From positions 61,327,634 through 61,391,633 of the forward strand of contig NC_064435.1 of assembly GCF_023343835.1 (NCBI RefSeq): 64,000 bases of DNA. Direction: 5' to 3'. The first letter of the stretch is position 1, and every line of letters starts with the position of its first letter. The notes under the pieces were generated by a model. That model was not told the origin of the DNA and made no database searches. It saw nothing but the letters and a program-made list of their open reading frames with translations. Below are positions 30,491 through 43,000 of this stretch, one piece after another. Origin of the DNA: Lagopus muta. Its lineage: Eukaryota > Chordata > Aves > Galliformes > Phasianidae. The position numbers and the translations under genes are program-made.

Positions 30491-32382
30491 GTACAACAAC
30501 TGTAGGGAAGAAGGTGAAATGAGCAGTAACAGAGTGAGTGTAGCTAGCAGGTAAAAGGAAGTGACTCTTCTCTATTTTAAACTTGTGAGATCCCGTACAA
30601 AGTTTTTTTTTCATTTCTGAGATTTCCTAGTAAAAAATAGATGTTGGCATATTGCAGTAAGCATAGTTGAGGGATTACCAAGACAATTTGAAGACTAGTG
30701 CACATGCACTGGTGAGGTTGAGAAAACTGTGGGCGCTGTACCAAAAACAAGTTAATGACAGATCTTATTGCTTTTCTTGGATACTTCATGGTAAGGTGTG
30801 AAAAATACTGAAACAGACTCTTTTTAGAGGTGGCAGGACAAGGAAGAGAAGACACAGATTGTTGTATGGGAAATTTTGATTAGATTTAAAAGAAAGTACT
30901 GACAAGTCTCAAAAAAATTCATAGATGGTTTTACTTTGAAAGAAGTGTGATAACAAACAAACTTGATACAAATTATTGCATGATTTTGTAGCAGATGAAC
31001 TCATAGCAAGTGGAGTTAGCATCCTTATTCACATTACAGTAAAGGATGTAGCAGTAATTCATCAATTGTATTGATTATTGATATATTTAGTTCCTAATTT
31101 TGCAGTGTCATCAGAATGCACTATGTAATGGCACTGTTACTTTTTTGTCATAGTTGTACAGCAGAACTCATATATATATAGGCATGATAGCTAAGAAAAA
31201 ATTGTCAGATACAGTGAGGTCTGTAGCAAGCTAGTGAGATCTGGCAAGAACTCTGCCATCTTAATCAGAAAGTCCTTTCTACGTCCAAGAAAGAATGAAG
31301 AGAAGGGAGGAAAGAAATGTCTAAGACCTGAGGTATGGTCATCATCCAGTTGATTAACTGGGTTTCCTACACAGCTGATTCTTTAATGGTCTGCTTCAGG
31401 GAATACACAAGAAGCAAATTTGCTTGTAGATGTGCAGGAGAGCATTGATAAAGTGAATCAGTTATTAACATGTACTATTCCCCTTAGTATATATATATTT
31501 TCTGAGCACACAAGTATGTAAGAGAAGGATATGAGAAAATAACTGTTTCTAGAAGAAGAGCTTTTTCTATAGTAAGGCTAATACAATTCATCTTTCTTGG
31601 CTTGCAGTGTCCCAGGAGAGCCTCATGGCCCATTCCAAAATCAAGATCCTTTGACATCTGTTACAAAAAAACAAAGAGAAAGTCAACGAATATCAACTGC
31701 ATGAAGGGGAAATGGGAGCAAGAATGGATTTAAAAGTTTTTGTAGTGTTGAAATGGGAGTGTTCTTTGACCTTTCTTTATCCTAATTATTGTTTATTAAA
31801 GAACAAATGGTGCTAAAAAAATATACACTTACTTGTGGAATTAACCATAATAACATGGCATTATGAAATATTTCATAATTTTGTAATTGTTTAAAGTAAT
31901 GATGTTTAGTGAACATAATTCACAGTAATTCCCTTATTCTTTCTTTGTTTAACCAATAATCATCTTTGTAATATGTAATAGAATCATGAACTAAACAAAA
32001 CTGTACACGTAAGTGTTCAAAACATTTCCATTTGTCTTTTGTTTCAGTAGGAATCCAAAACAAAGTTAATCTGATCAGCGGGGATCAATAGAAAAGTGAG
32101 TGAAGATTCCTATTTCTTTGAAGCCAGTGAAGGTAATGAAATAATCCTCCTAAACAATGAAGGCCTTTAATTCAGAGTCTTGAACACTGAAAGACATTGT
32201 GAAGTGGGATTTGCAGTGTTTCTGGTTTTAATTTAAACTGTACAAACAGGTGCAGTAATGGCAGGTGAATTGCTCTTATTACATTGTTGCAAAGCTATAA
32301 GGCAAAAAGACACAGAAATGTCCCAGAACTGATTTAGTAAGGACTGGAATAGTAAAAGCCATCTGAAAAGAGATTCTGAAAA

Positions 32383-32385
<3 letters not shown>
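30491..32385. other. AT-rich desert, no gene seen
   Basis: No coding or RNA feature is recognised. It contains the perfect 20-bp palindrome at 31860-31879 and short TA repeats. Confidence 0.55.
31860..31879. repeat. Perfect 20-bp palindrome
   Basis: ATTATGAAATATTTCATAAT equals its own reverse complement. The symmetry stops at both ends (C outside left, T outside right). Confidence 0.9.

Positions 32386-32422
<37 letters not shown>
32386..32422. repeat. T37 homopolymer
   Basis: Thirty-seven consecutive T residues. Confidence 0.95.
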
Positions 32423-35400
32423 CTGTTTTCTCCCCTGTCCATTTCTTTCCAATTTCAATGTATCTGTGTCCTTCCTTTCTTTGTGATTTCCTCATATTTA
32501 CAAGTGGAATGACAGCCACATTTTTTGGGACTATTTATCTGTGTGCACTGACCACCTGTGGGAACCAAGCCAGGCAGTCCTTCAGCATTCTACAACAGGA
32601 TGCCTTCATCTGAAACACTGATAGCAGACCAGTCTGCTGAGGGTGGTTCTGTGAATTTTCCAGTCTTAGAGGAGCACTAGCCACTGTGAGATATGTCTGC
32701 TACCATGAGCCACAAGAATTGCATCAGGTGGGGAATGGCCAAGCATGGGTGCAGAGCCAATGGGGTGGGGATATGTTTCCCAAGCAAAGAAAATTGGGCA
32801 GTCCTGGACACAGCAGTGAGGGTCAAAGGAGAATCCAGATCATCATTCAAGCCTGAAGTGGGTCTCAAGTTGAGACAGAAATGTAAGTTAGCAAGGTAGG
32901 ATCAGGTCTGGCAGCAGTAACCAGGGCTGCAGTCAGCCTGTTGACTTCTGGACAGGTCCTTAGCAATAAGACAACTCTGAAGTTAACCTGTGAAGTCAAT
33001 CCATGGGTCGGGGTCTGTATTAGCAGAGTGCATGGTCAGGCGTGACCATGACAGAGCTGGAGATACGCATTCTACAGCATAGCTCAGGCAAGGACTGATA
33101 ACCCCAAGCTGAGCCTCTGGGGCAAGAATGTGAAGGAAACCTACTTGAGGACCAGGATATCAGTGTCCTCAGGGCCTTGGTAAATATATGGGACAGTGGC
33201 TGATGAGTAATCTGAGAACAAGAGTAACTGGTGGATATTTTGCCAGAAGGTGCAGCACTTGACAGGTGACAAGATACAAAGAGGGGCCTTCAGGCTCATG
33301 ATTAGGCAGCAGATCAAGCTGAGCAAAGGAAAGCATGAATGACTGATCACACTGAAGTTGATGGTTGTGCTTTCATGGACAGCAGGAGGAAGTTGATTTC
33401 ACTTTCTGCATTTCTATTTACTACACAGGCCTGTGAAAATGCAACATGCGTCTGGGCCACCACTTTTAGCCACTGTTAACATATTGGGAAGAAAGGGGTG
33501 ATTCCTTAGCAATATTTTCCTGACTTTACCAATTCTCCTTATTCCATTACTTTGTACTCAGTCACTGAGCATAGTTAGTTGAGAAAATATTTATATCAAA
33601 TATTTATATCAAGTATTTATATCAAATATTGTAGAAGGAATTGAGGGTTGAATGACTGCTCTCTGTATCTTGGCCTTTTGCTTTTGCTTGTCTCTTTCCT
33701 TTTCTTGTAATGTAACATGAAATTCAACTTTTGAACCTTGGGGTAAAATGCTTAACTTTGCCCTAGTTACCAGTCTTGACAATTTATGCATTTGTTTGAA
33801 GACTCTAGACAGGTAAAATATAGCTAACCATGGGCTCACAACTTTAATCATGATGGCTGTAATCTTTGTGAATGTCATTTCAAATATATTTAGTTCATAT
33901 GTTTTCTTCTGCAGAAAAACTTCTCCAACCTAACTACCTCCAGCAACTCAGGTATCCACAACCATCAAAACTGCCACAGAAGATTATTTTCATGGCATCA
34001 GAGGAGAGGCATGATGTCCTGTGCATATCTTCAAATAGCATCTTCCCAGATAAGATCCTCTTTGTTTCAGGAAACAGGGGCACATTTGATATGTACTATT
34101 CATTTACTTCTTCAACAGCACATTCAGAGATAACATGGGTTATACTAATTGGCTAAACAAGATTTGGAATTTAACAAATCCTAATGTTCAGAAACATCCT
34201 TTTCTTTAACAGAAACAACACAGGTAGTGCTTGCCTAGTCTGACAGCATTGTGAACTGGAGTCAGTTCAGAAGTGTAAGAATGAGATTCTAATAACGTAA
34301 GAAAATAAAACATGCTATTTATCATTGTTGTAGTGTCATCAATTTGTAATTTCTATTGTTCTTCAGAATAATGGGATTTATTGAGGCAGTTTATCCTCAA
34401 GTCACATGATAGATAGTATGTGTGAAGAATGAAGAGGATTCTAAATAGCAAAAAAGAAAATAAAAAGAAAGGAAAAGAGAAAAAAGCACCTTAAACTTAG
34501 TAGAAGAACACAACAAGGATATCTATACTTTAAAAACTATCTTATTTATTTCTGGAACAAACAGAAATCAAGTACACATAGAATAGAAAAAAATAAGTTA
34601 CAAAACTCATACAAATCTAGATATTTACATATTTATTGCCATGTTCAAAAGGAAATAAATATAATTGTATGTGTGAAATGTTTTCAAAAGCCGTCCTTGG
34701 AATCAAAGGATTAGATAAACATGCTGGCTACTATGTGTCTGGGATATACACCAACACTCAATATTCACAAATCGTTACATGGCTGTTGGACACCTGAAAT
34801 TCCATTGATTTCTAAAGCTCAATAATGTATGAAAGACAGATTCAAAGGAGCAGGCAAGCAAACAAGCAATTACATAGTACTGAGTCTCTTAACATGCACA
34901 AAAATCACTACAATAGGAACAAACATTCTGAGCAGGTAAAGAACCTTGGTTCATTATGGCAGCAGCCATAACAGGAAATCTTTCAAATGGTGATTGTATA
35001 AAATTAAGGATGATATAATGAAGAAGAGCATTGTAAATCAAGCAATAGGGAATTTCAAGGATCACAAATCCTTGTCTGATTTAAATTACAACAATCAATT
35101 CTAACATATATCATTTCTTTTATAATGACTGTTACCAAGAAAATATGAATTCTAAGATAAAATTCCAAAAAGTTTAAATCATGATAGTGACTAGAAGTTT
35201 AATTCTAATTTAGTTTCCAACTTATTGAAAAGTGAACATAAGCAACACAAGTAAGGTTATATGATTGTCTAAATAAATATTTGTTTGCTTAGATTCTAAG
35301 TCAGTAAACACTCTTAAAGTAATTATCGTGGTAACTAGACATAAAGAATTTACCTCATTATTTGTCTCAAAGATTTTTAGCATGATTTGAATGACATACA

Positions 35401-38184
35401 TTCAATTCAACCGAAAACTGTGGAAAGATACTCGTACAAAACTGATGTGTGTGTCTCAACACTTTGCAGAGCTTATTGTTCTCTGGATCTTCTCATTATT
35501 ACCACACACTTCAAAAACTACTGCATGAAATATGAGAAATGTAATTTTGAAAAAGTGTATCTTAAGATTTACTTCAGGAATGCTGTGCTTTGTTTTTCAC
35601 CTCACTGGAGTTATCGGTTATCTCTTGGATGGTTTAACAGAAATGGCCACTGTAACACTGGTCTCCACCTGTGGCAATATCCATACATCCTAATTAGAGA
35701 AAGGATATATAAGATAAAACTGTAATATAAATATGAACTGCTCTGTCTAGCATTAACCTATTTTGATACAAACCGGTCTGGCATCATGGGAAGGCAAGGA
35801 AGATTTTCTTCTTTTGGTTTACAAACAAAAGACAAGCACTGCAAGACTACAGGAAAACATAAATCCAACAGTGCTTATAATTTGGCCTAGGGTTGACTCT
35901 AGAGTACCTGCAGGCAATCTCATGCAATGTTAAGTATGACTAGTACATTCCAGTTCCCTCTAGGAGGCAGCTTATAATGGATATTGGCTAATAACTTTGT
36001 CTTATGACTTAGTCAGATGCCAAACCAATGTTTTGCATAAATAAACATAGGTTGTAATACATTTCTGCTGCCTGAAGAAAAATTCCCATGTTGCACACAG
36101 CTTGTTACCCTCTTGTGAGAAAAGTCAGAAAGAGGCTAGATGAAAAGTACAAAAATTTTATCTCTGTTTCTGGGATTTTGCTGTCCATACTATTTTCAGT
36201 GGGTTCTGTTCAAAATCAGAACTTCAACTTTGTATCCTCCTATATGAGATAATGAATAGTAAACAGTTTTGGCAGTTGCCCCACTTTATGGTATTGGTGT
36301 GGGAACAATCTGAAACTACCCAGTTCACAGAGGAATTGGAATGTTGGGTGTGTAATTGGCAGTACCATCTGATGCCACTGACTGTGATATTAGTGATCAC
36401 ATATGAAGATTATACTTAAGTGATGATCTTAAACTGTTTTGCAGATCTTCAAGAGACTGAAGTGAAGTTTTGTGTCCATTCTTTATTGATCTTGAATACT
36501 TTCACAGAATATTCTAATTTATATCCTATTCAACATACTTTGAGGTTTCAGATAAAGCAGAGCCATTCTTGGAAAAAGATAGCATTAATAGAATCTCCAA
36601 TGCCTTTGCAGTAAAGCAGGAAGGAAGGATAATTTCCAGGAATCATGTAATTTCTTGGTACAATACTGGTTGTCTTCTGTGTGACAGATATGGTCTTCTG
36701 TTTAGATGATAGCAATGTTGTCTGATAATAAGGGCACGTGAAAAGAAAAAGAGCTATTTGGTCATTTCCATTATAACAGTAAGAAATTAGTTATTAAGAT
36801 ATAATAAGAGATAAGTAAGTTATTTTCCCCTCTGCTTTTCCAATGTGCTGTACATTCACTGTGTCTGTTATTCAGACAGCAAAGACTACATCCATTACAC
36901 TGAAAGTGTTCTTTTGAGTAGTCACTGCTTAAGAAATAGTAAGGCTTGAGCATAGAGATGAAATAAATATGAAAGTTTAAATATTGCATTTAGGATGGTA
37001 GAAATGTACCACGTTTTACAGTTAATCAGTCATTTATCTTCCCTTAACCTGTTACGATTCCACAAATACACTTTCATCAATTCTTGTATTTTTTCTATCA
37101 TACACTTCAGGTCAGAGCCTGGACAGAAGAGGATTAAGGACTGCACTGCTGGCTAGAGTCTTCTTTTCAAAAATCAAGAGATTGTATTTTTAGATAGTTC
37201 TCCAGTGTACTTGTGTTGCTGGATTCTGATGGTTATCCTCAACGCCTGTGTTTTTACCAAGGAACTGTGGTGAAACATGGAAGAATGTCCTCCTCAAATC
37301 CTGTCTCTGTGACTGAGCTGACTGCCTAAGCACTAGCTATTTTTTCCCAGTTCTCACTTGCAGAACCTGACAAAATTCATTCTTTCTCCTGTATTATTAT
37401 TTTTTTAATTTTTTGGAAGGGGGGACAAAGTCAATCTGCTCTCTACTATAAATAGCTGCATATGGTAATAATAGCACTGGTAAGCAGCCAGGTGAATACC
37501 AAACCTTCCTTCAAATGCCCCAGCCTTTACTGATGTGAAGGTTTGCATGCAGCACCATCTATCAGGGGTGTTCATTTATCATTAAGCAACTGGGGAGATA
37601 ACATGAGCTCAAATGCCACCAGGAGAGAGACAATATTTCTTATTTAAATGCTATACATTTGTTTCAAGGAAAATTTGTAAGCAGAATGTAGGGCTAAATG
37701 TATTAAATAAGTAATTTGCTCTGAGTCAGGTTCTGCTATGTTTACTTATAAAGAGAAATATTTTATTTAGCAACTGACTAAGCATTTCAAGTGGTGTGAA
37801 ATATTACTTGATTTCAAGATCAGAAATTTGCATAATTTTGTGGGAAATATCAGAAACTGTTTAAACATGGGAGACAGTAGCTAGAAAGGCTTCCAGTAAC
37901 AGTGGAGAGGTCATTTCATTCTAGTGTAGTCCAAGTAGGACTATCTAGAGAGCTTACTATTCCATTTTTAAGAATCTCAGTTGCTGATACTCAGTAATAA
38001 TTTTCAGAGCCTTAAATCTCAGCCAAGCTTAAATTAATTTATTTAAGGGGTAGCAGACCACAGTACCATCCCCTTCTGCATTCCTATTTCCTACCTCAAA
38101 ACATATTTGAGGATCCTGTAAAAGTTGGCACCAAGCAACCAGTAAGAAGTAATGTATAAAAACCATGCAGATGAAGGATAATAC
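32423..38184. other. AT-rich desert with one GC-richer block, no gene seen
   Basis: About 32.55-33.36 kb is GC-richer and repeat-like in texture but I could not assign it to a family. At 33589-33627 a 13-bp unit ATTTATATCAAAT occurs three times. The remainder is ordinary AT-rich DNA. Confidence 0.5.
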
Positions 38185-38420
38185 AGGTTATAGCGGACCT
38201 CGAGAGATCCATAGTCTAGATTCCTGCTAAAAGAAGGATCAGTAGTGAGACCAAATCAGCCTGCTTGAGGCTTTATCTAGTTAGGTCCTGAAACCTCCCA
38301 AAGAAAGAACCTCTCTGGGTGACCAATTCACAGTCTTGACTGTATTCAAAGCGATGTTTTCCTGATGTCAAGTCCAAATTGGCATATTTTTTTTTCTTTT
38401 TGGCTCTTATTCTCTCAAAT
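38185..38420 (-). mobile_element. Diverged CR1-type LINE fragment
   Basis: Read on the plus strand, GACCTCGAGAGATCCATAGT, the CTGCTAAAAGAAGGATCAG segment, AACCTCTCTGGGTGACC and TTTTCCTGATGTCAAGTCC follow the order of an inverted CR1 3' region. It is old and interrupted, so subfamily and exact ends are uncertain. Confidence 0.6.
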
Positions 38421-39834
38421 GGTTGGACAATTTCAACTGAAACTGTTCTTTATGTAAAAGAGGTATTAGTTCCCCGGCTTATGTTTTGTTACAATTTGAT
38501 TCAGAGGGCATTTTCCCAAAACTTTTTAGTCTGGACCAAATGAAGTATATGGATATATGTTTAGGCATATGGGACATTTGGGTCCATCTGTGTTAGGATG
38601 GGGGTAGTAGAGGTTTTGAGGATCTTGATTCTGGAGGAAGTGGTCAAAATCTGCTGTAGATATTTCAGGACTTTCGCACCATTATTTTCCTGTCCTTAGG
38701 CAAGTAAGACTTATTCTAAGTAAGAATATTCACAAATTTTGTAGGACTGGCACTCTTAAGAATATGCTTATGATTTGAACAAAGAGACATTTAGAACTGT
38801 ATCTTGGTATTTTCTTGGTATCTTGGTATCTGTGTATTTTCAGTTTTGTAATGGGAATTCACATTAATGAGAACATCTGACTCAGAATGTTTGTGCTTAT
38901 TCTCTTATGAGATAAAACAAATAGATAAACTGAAAACAGCATCACATTGTACAGCTGATCTTTTCTCTTCCACACAATGTGTTATTTGCAGGGAAAACAA
39001 CAGCATCAACTGTAAAACTTCCTCTGGACAGTTAATTAACAAATCTATATCGGTTAACTTTAAACCCTTATTAAGTGCAAAAAAACCCAGAAGTTTAAAT
39101 CAACCATTAAATCAATTGTATGTTCCATGCTAAGCATCTCCATCATGACAATCTGTTTCTAAGGAATGCAGATGATAGGTGATACAGAGGGCTAGAAAAG
39201 TTATGTAGTACTTTATCTCACTGTTTCTTCTGAATGTGGCATGAAGAACCGAGATTTTGTGAAGATCTGAATAAAAACTTCTTAGATTCTAATGTAGCAG
39301 CCACCATGTCTCCCTTGTTACTACTCTTCATTGTCTATCCTCTTGGAAATCAGTTCTGAACACACTCTTCCAGGAAAATTACACTCAGACTTTTGCAGTT
39401 TAAAAATGTGGCATGCCAAGTTATCAGTCTGTTTAGTGACCAGAAAAACATGACCTTCTGAAAGACCTCCCTTGCACTGGATGCAATTTTCCTTTCTATT
39501 TTCATGAGTTTGTCATTATAGTTGAGTAATCTAACATCTTGTTTTGAACAGATAAATATATTTAAATGTGAACACATTCATACATGAACTGTAAACTGCC
39601 ATGATACTTTATTTCATTTAGCTGCATTATGTCTGGTTTTGCTTAGAGTAATGGATGCCAAGAAGCAGAAATTCCTCAGATTTTTTTTACAGTTGCTCCT
39701 CAAATCTTCTCTAGCTATCATTTTTGCAACACATACATCTTTACTGCATCACACTCCTTCAGAATTTCAATGCAAGAAATTAAAAACTTAGATGACCTAT
39801 TAGATCAGAATTCAGTCTAAGCATGGAAAATGTA
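38421..39834. other. AT-rich desert, no gene seen
   Basis: Unique-looking AT-rich sequence. An 88-codon frame at 38867-39133 has no recognisable domain. Confidence 0.5.
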
Positions 39835-40095
39835 GAATTTGGAAGATATATCAGGTCCCAAATATTTAATCCAACCCAGTGGTTGAGAGGCAGTGCAGGA
39901 TCTGATGCACCCCAAGCTGTGGTTGGTCCTTTTGGCTGCTTGGGCACACCAACCTTGAGGCCTCTCTACAGTCACAGGGGGCACAAGTCCTCCTGACTTA
40001 GTGTTATCTGCAAACTTAGTATGCATTTGAGTCCTTCATCCAGGTCACTTATAGAAACATTAATGAGAACTGGCCCTTACTGTCGTATTTTGTGA
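39835..40095 (-). mobile_element. CR1 LINE fragment
   Basis: The plus strand carries GCTGCTTGGGCACACCAACC, TTAGTGTTATCTGCAAACTT and CCTTCATCCAGGTCACTTAT followed by AGAAACATTAATGAGAACTGG. These are in the order and orientation of an inverted CR1 element. It is diverged and non-coding. Confidence 0.8.
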
Positions 40096-43000
40096 CTGAG
40101 TTACTTGGAGAGGAAATAGATCATACAAGGAGCTATTACTGTATGGAAGAACTATACTGGAAGTTAGCAACATGGTGGTATGCTTATAGATAAAGGGGGA
40201 TTGAAGCTGTGGAGAAGAGCTGGGGATGGGTACTAGTGAGTGAAAATACCTTTACTGACACAGCTGGCCTTTGTTGATAAAGGATGTTTTTACGCTTCAG
40301 CGTAAAGGTTTTTTTGGATGATATACTAACAAGAAATACTACCTTTGCTATAGACCTAACCACCTTTTTTTTTTTTCCCCCACATTGTCTGTCATACTGT
40401 GCTACTCTAGCTGCATTTTTTTTTTTTTTAACTTTCCTACCAATTCACTTACCAGTAACATTTAGAGGTCCAGTAAAACAGTGTTCTGATTGAAGTGATC
40501 ATGTTGACTGCGGTTCACACTATTTCTTTATAAAGGTCTAGGCTTAGGAATATAAAAGGGCTTTTTCCTTATTCAGTCAAGAAGTAGGTAGCTTTTAGAT
40601 GTGGCCTAATACAAGCCCAGTCCCTTACGTTACAATCATGGAAGAATTTTAATTTACCCTCTAAAAGTTTGGGATGGCATCTTCTAAAATGTTTATTTGT
40701 GATATAATTTTCACAAAATAGCTTCAAATTTAGAATATTTCTCCCTTACGAATCTAATTTATATAATTTTTTCCTGTGAGAAAGAAAAAGCTGTCAGAAA
40801 ATAAGAGGAGATTAACATATTGTTAAAATCTCAGTTTTGAAAGTGGAAATAAACCATGAAAGCTCAGCCCAGAGCATTAAACACACCTATAAATACCCCC
40901 ACATTTCATTCTTGATACTTTTATTGGTTTTCGAATAGGAAGAATATCTCACTCACTCCAGTCATCATAAATTTTAAGACACATCTTCAGCCCTGTTCTT
41001 ATGTATGTTCTCTCTCCAGTATTCCTTTCCTTTCACTTGCCCAAGTTAAAATGTGTTTTGAGACAGAAAGGCAGTAACAGACAACTGTCTTTCTATAAAA
41101 TATAGTGAGGTTATTCTGTACAAATGGAATGAACCTCATTTTTTCATTTCAGATCAAAGTAGAAATCTTTTGAAGTTTAGCTATTTGATAAAAAAGGGCT
41201 TTATAACAAGCAGATATAGAAGTTAATAGGACGTAGAGATATTTTATTAAACTGCAAACCATTATTAATATTGCAGTTTTAACTTGAAAGAAATATGTGA
41301 AATGACACCGGAAATTAATTAGATTATTTCATCATTCTTTTACATTATAAACTTTGATACACTTGCATAGATATATAGGTACATTGATAAAGAGACACAA
41401 AGACAAACAGAATTTTAATGAGTGGGGAGCTTTTATCTACTATCACTTTGTGACTTAATTTTTTCTGTTTATACTGCCTATTGATTCCAGTTGAAACCTG
41501 CTGTTTTAATGTTGTTATTGATATTCTCTCTGGGTTTTCTTCTAATTCTGGCATTGATATTACCTTGATCGGATTTAGTTTATTTGAATTGCCTGTAGGT
41601 TTCAGTCTCCGGAGTTTTTCACTGCTTATAGACATGCAAAGATAAAACCTCTCTTTTTATCTAAAAATCCTTGAGAGACTCTGAAAGATACAGCCGTTTT
41701 CTGAGAACATTAAAAAGAAAGAGACAACAATCAAAAGGAATATACTTCTCACCCAGCTTATTCAAGACATCACTTCTATACACACTGCATATTCCCTGAC
41801 ATACACAGACTTCTAATCCAGTCAGTTCCATTTTGCATTTAGAAACCTTGCGCGAAGAAATAGTTTTGTCATAAAGTCATAAGTGGCTCCAAGTTCCATG
41901 TCACAGGCTGCACCTCACTAGAAAGTCTCCGGTGCTGACTAATTTGGGAACTGGATCTGCTATTTGTGGTGCCCCATATTATTTTTTATTTTTGCACCCC
42001 GGTGAAAAACCAGGCTTTAGTGCATTCGTTGAATGTGAAAACCACCCCCTTCCGCCACTCAATTCCTTTTCAATGAGAGAAGTTAAAAGGAAACTGAAGG
42101 TAATTTCTGTAGATTATTACTGCAAATTCCTACTTTTGCAGTTTCCCTAAGAGAGCTAGAAATAAATAAAGTAATATTTCAATTAAAAATAAACCTGAAG
42201 ATTCTTACCTTTAAGTTAGATTTATACTTTCCAAGTGATCAGTTTCTTTCCTTGTAAAAGTCCAAAATCAAAGGAAAAAAACCCTGTACCTCATCTTTCT
42301 GTCTTTATTTTTTAATATTTCTGTCTCTACTTTGTTTTCTTTCTCTTTGTATGTTTTATTTTCCTTTGTTTTATTTTGGCTTGAGTTCAATCTTCTTTCC
42401 TTTTCTGGTTTTGTTTTCTGCTTTCCTCTTCCTGAAGGCCTATAGTTTATTTTCTTCTCTTTGTTCTTACTCTTTTGTCATCTTTCGTTATGCTTTTGAG
42501 GAAATAATTATTTTGTGGGAAATAATGAAGACTTTCAATTCTGTAATTAAAGGCAGGTAAAAACTATGAATATATATATATAAACATGTGTCTGCACATG
42601 ATTTATTTCCTCTGTCCAACTGTGACAGAACAGTTGTATTAAGAGTTTGACATCCTACAGAATTCTTTAATAACTAGCAGTCATTTTGTGTAGTATAATG
42701 TACTGAACAGGAAGATGCTGAAACTCTCAGAGTTCAACACTGAATCACCTTGGTTTTATCATAAATTTAATTTTTAATTACGTCAACAGGGAATAGTACT
42801 AAAAAAAAGTGAATTGGAGTTTGTGGAAAGAAAAAAGTTATTCCTTTAAGGGAGAGAACGATGGAGTATGGTGGGCTATGGGAAAGCAGTGCAGAGGGAA
42901 GGGAAGCTGTGCTTACCTTTTCATACAATCTTCCCCATTGCTCGTCTGCACAAGGTCATCAGCACCACTGTGTGAACCATGAAGTTATGGTGTTTTGACA

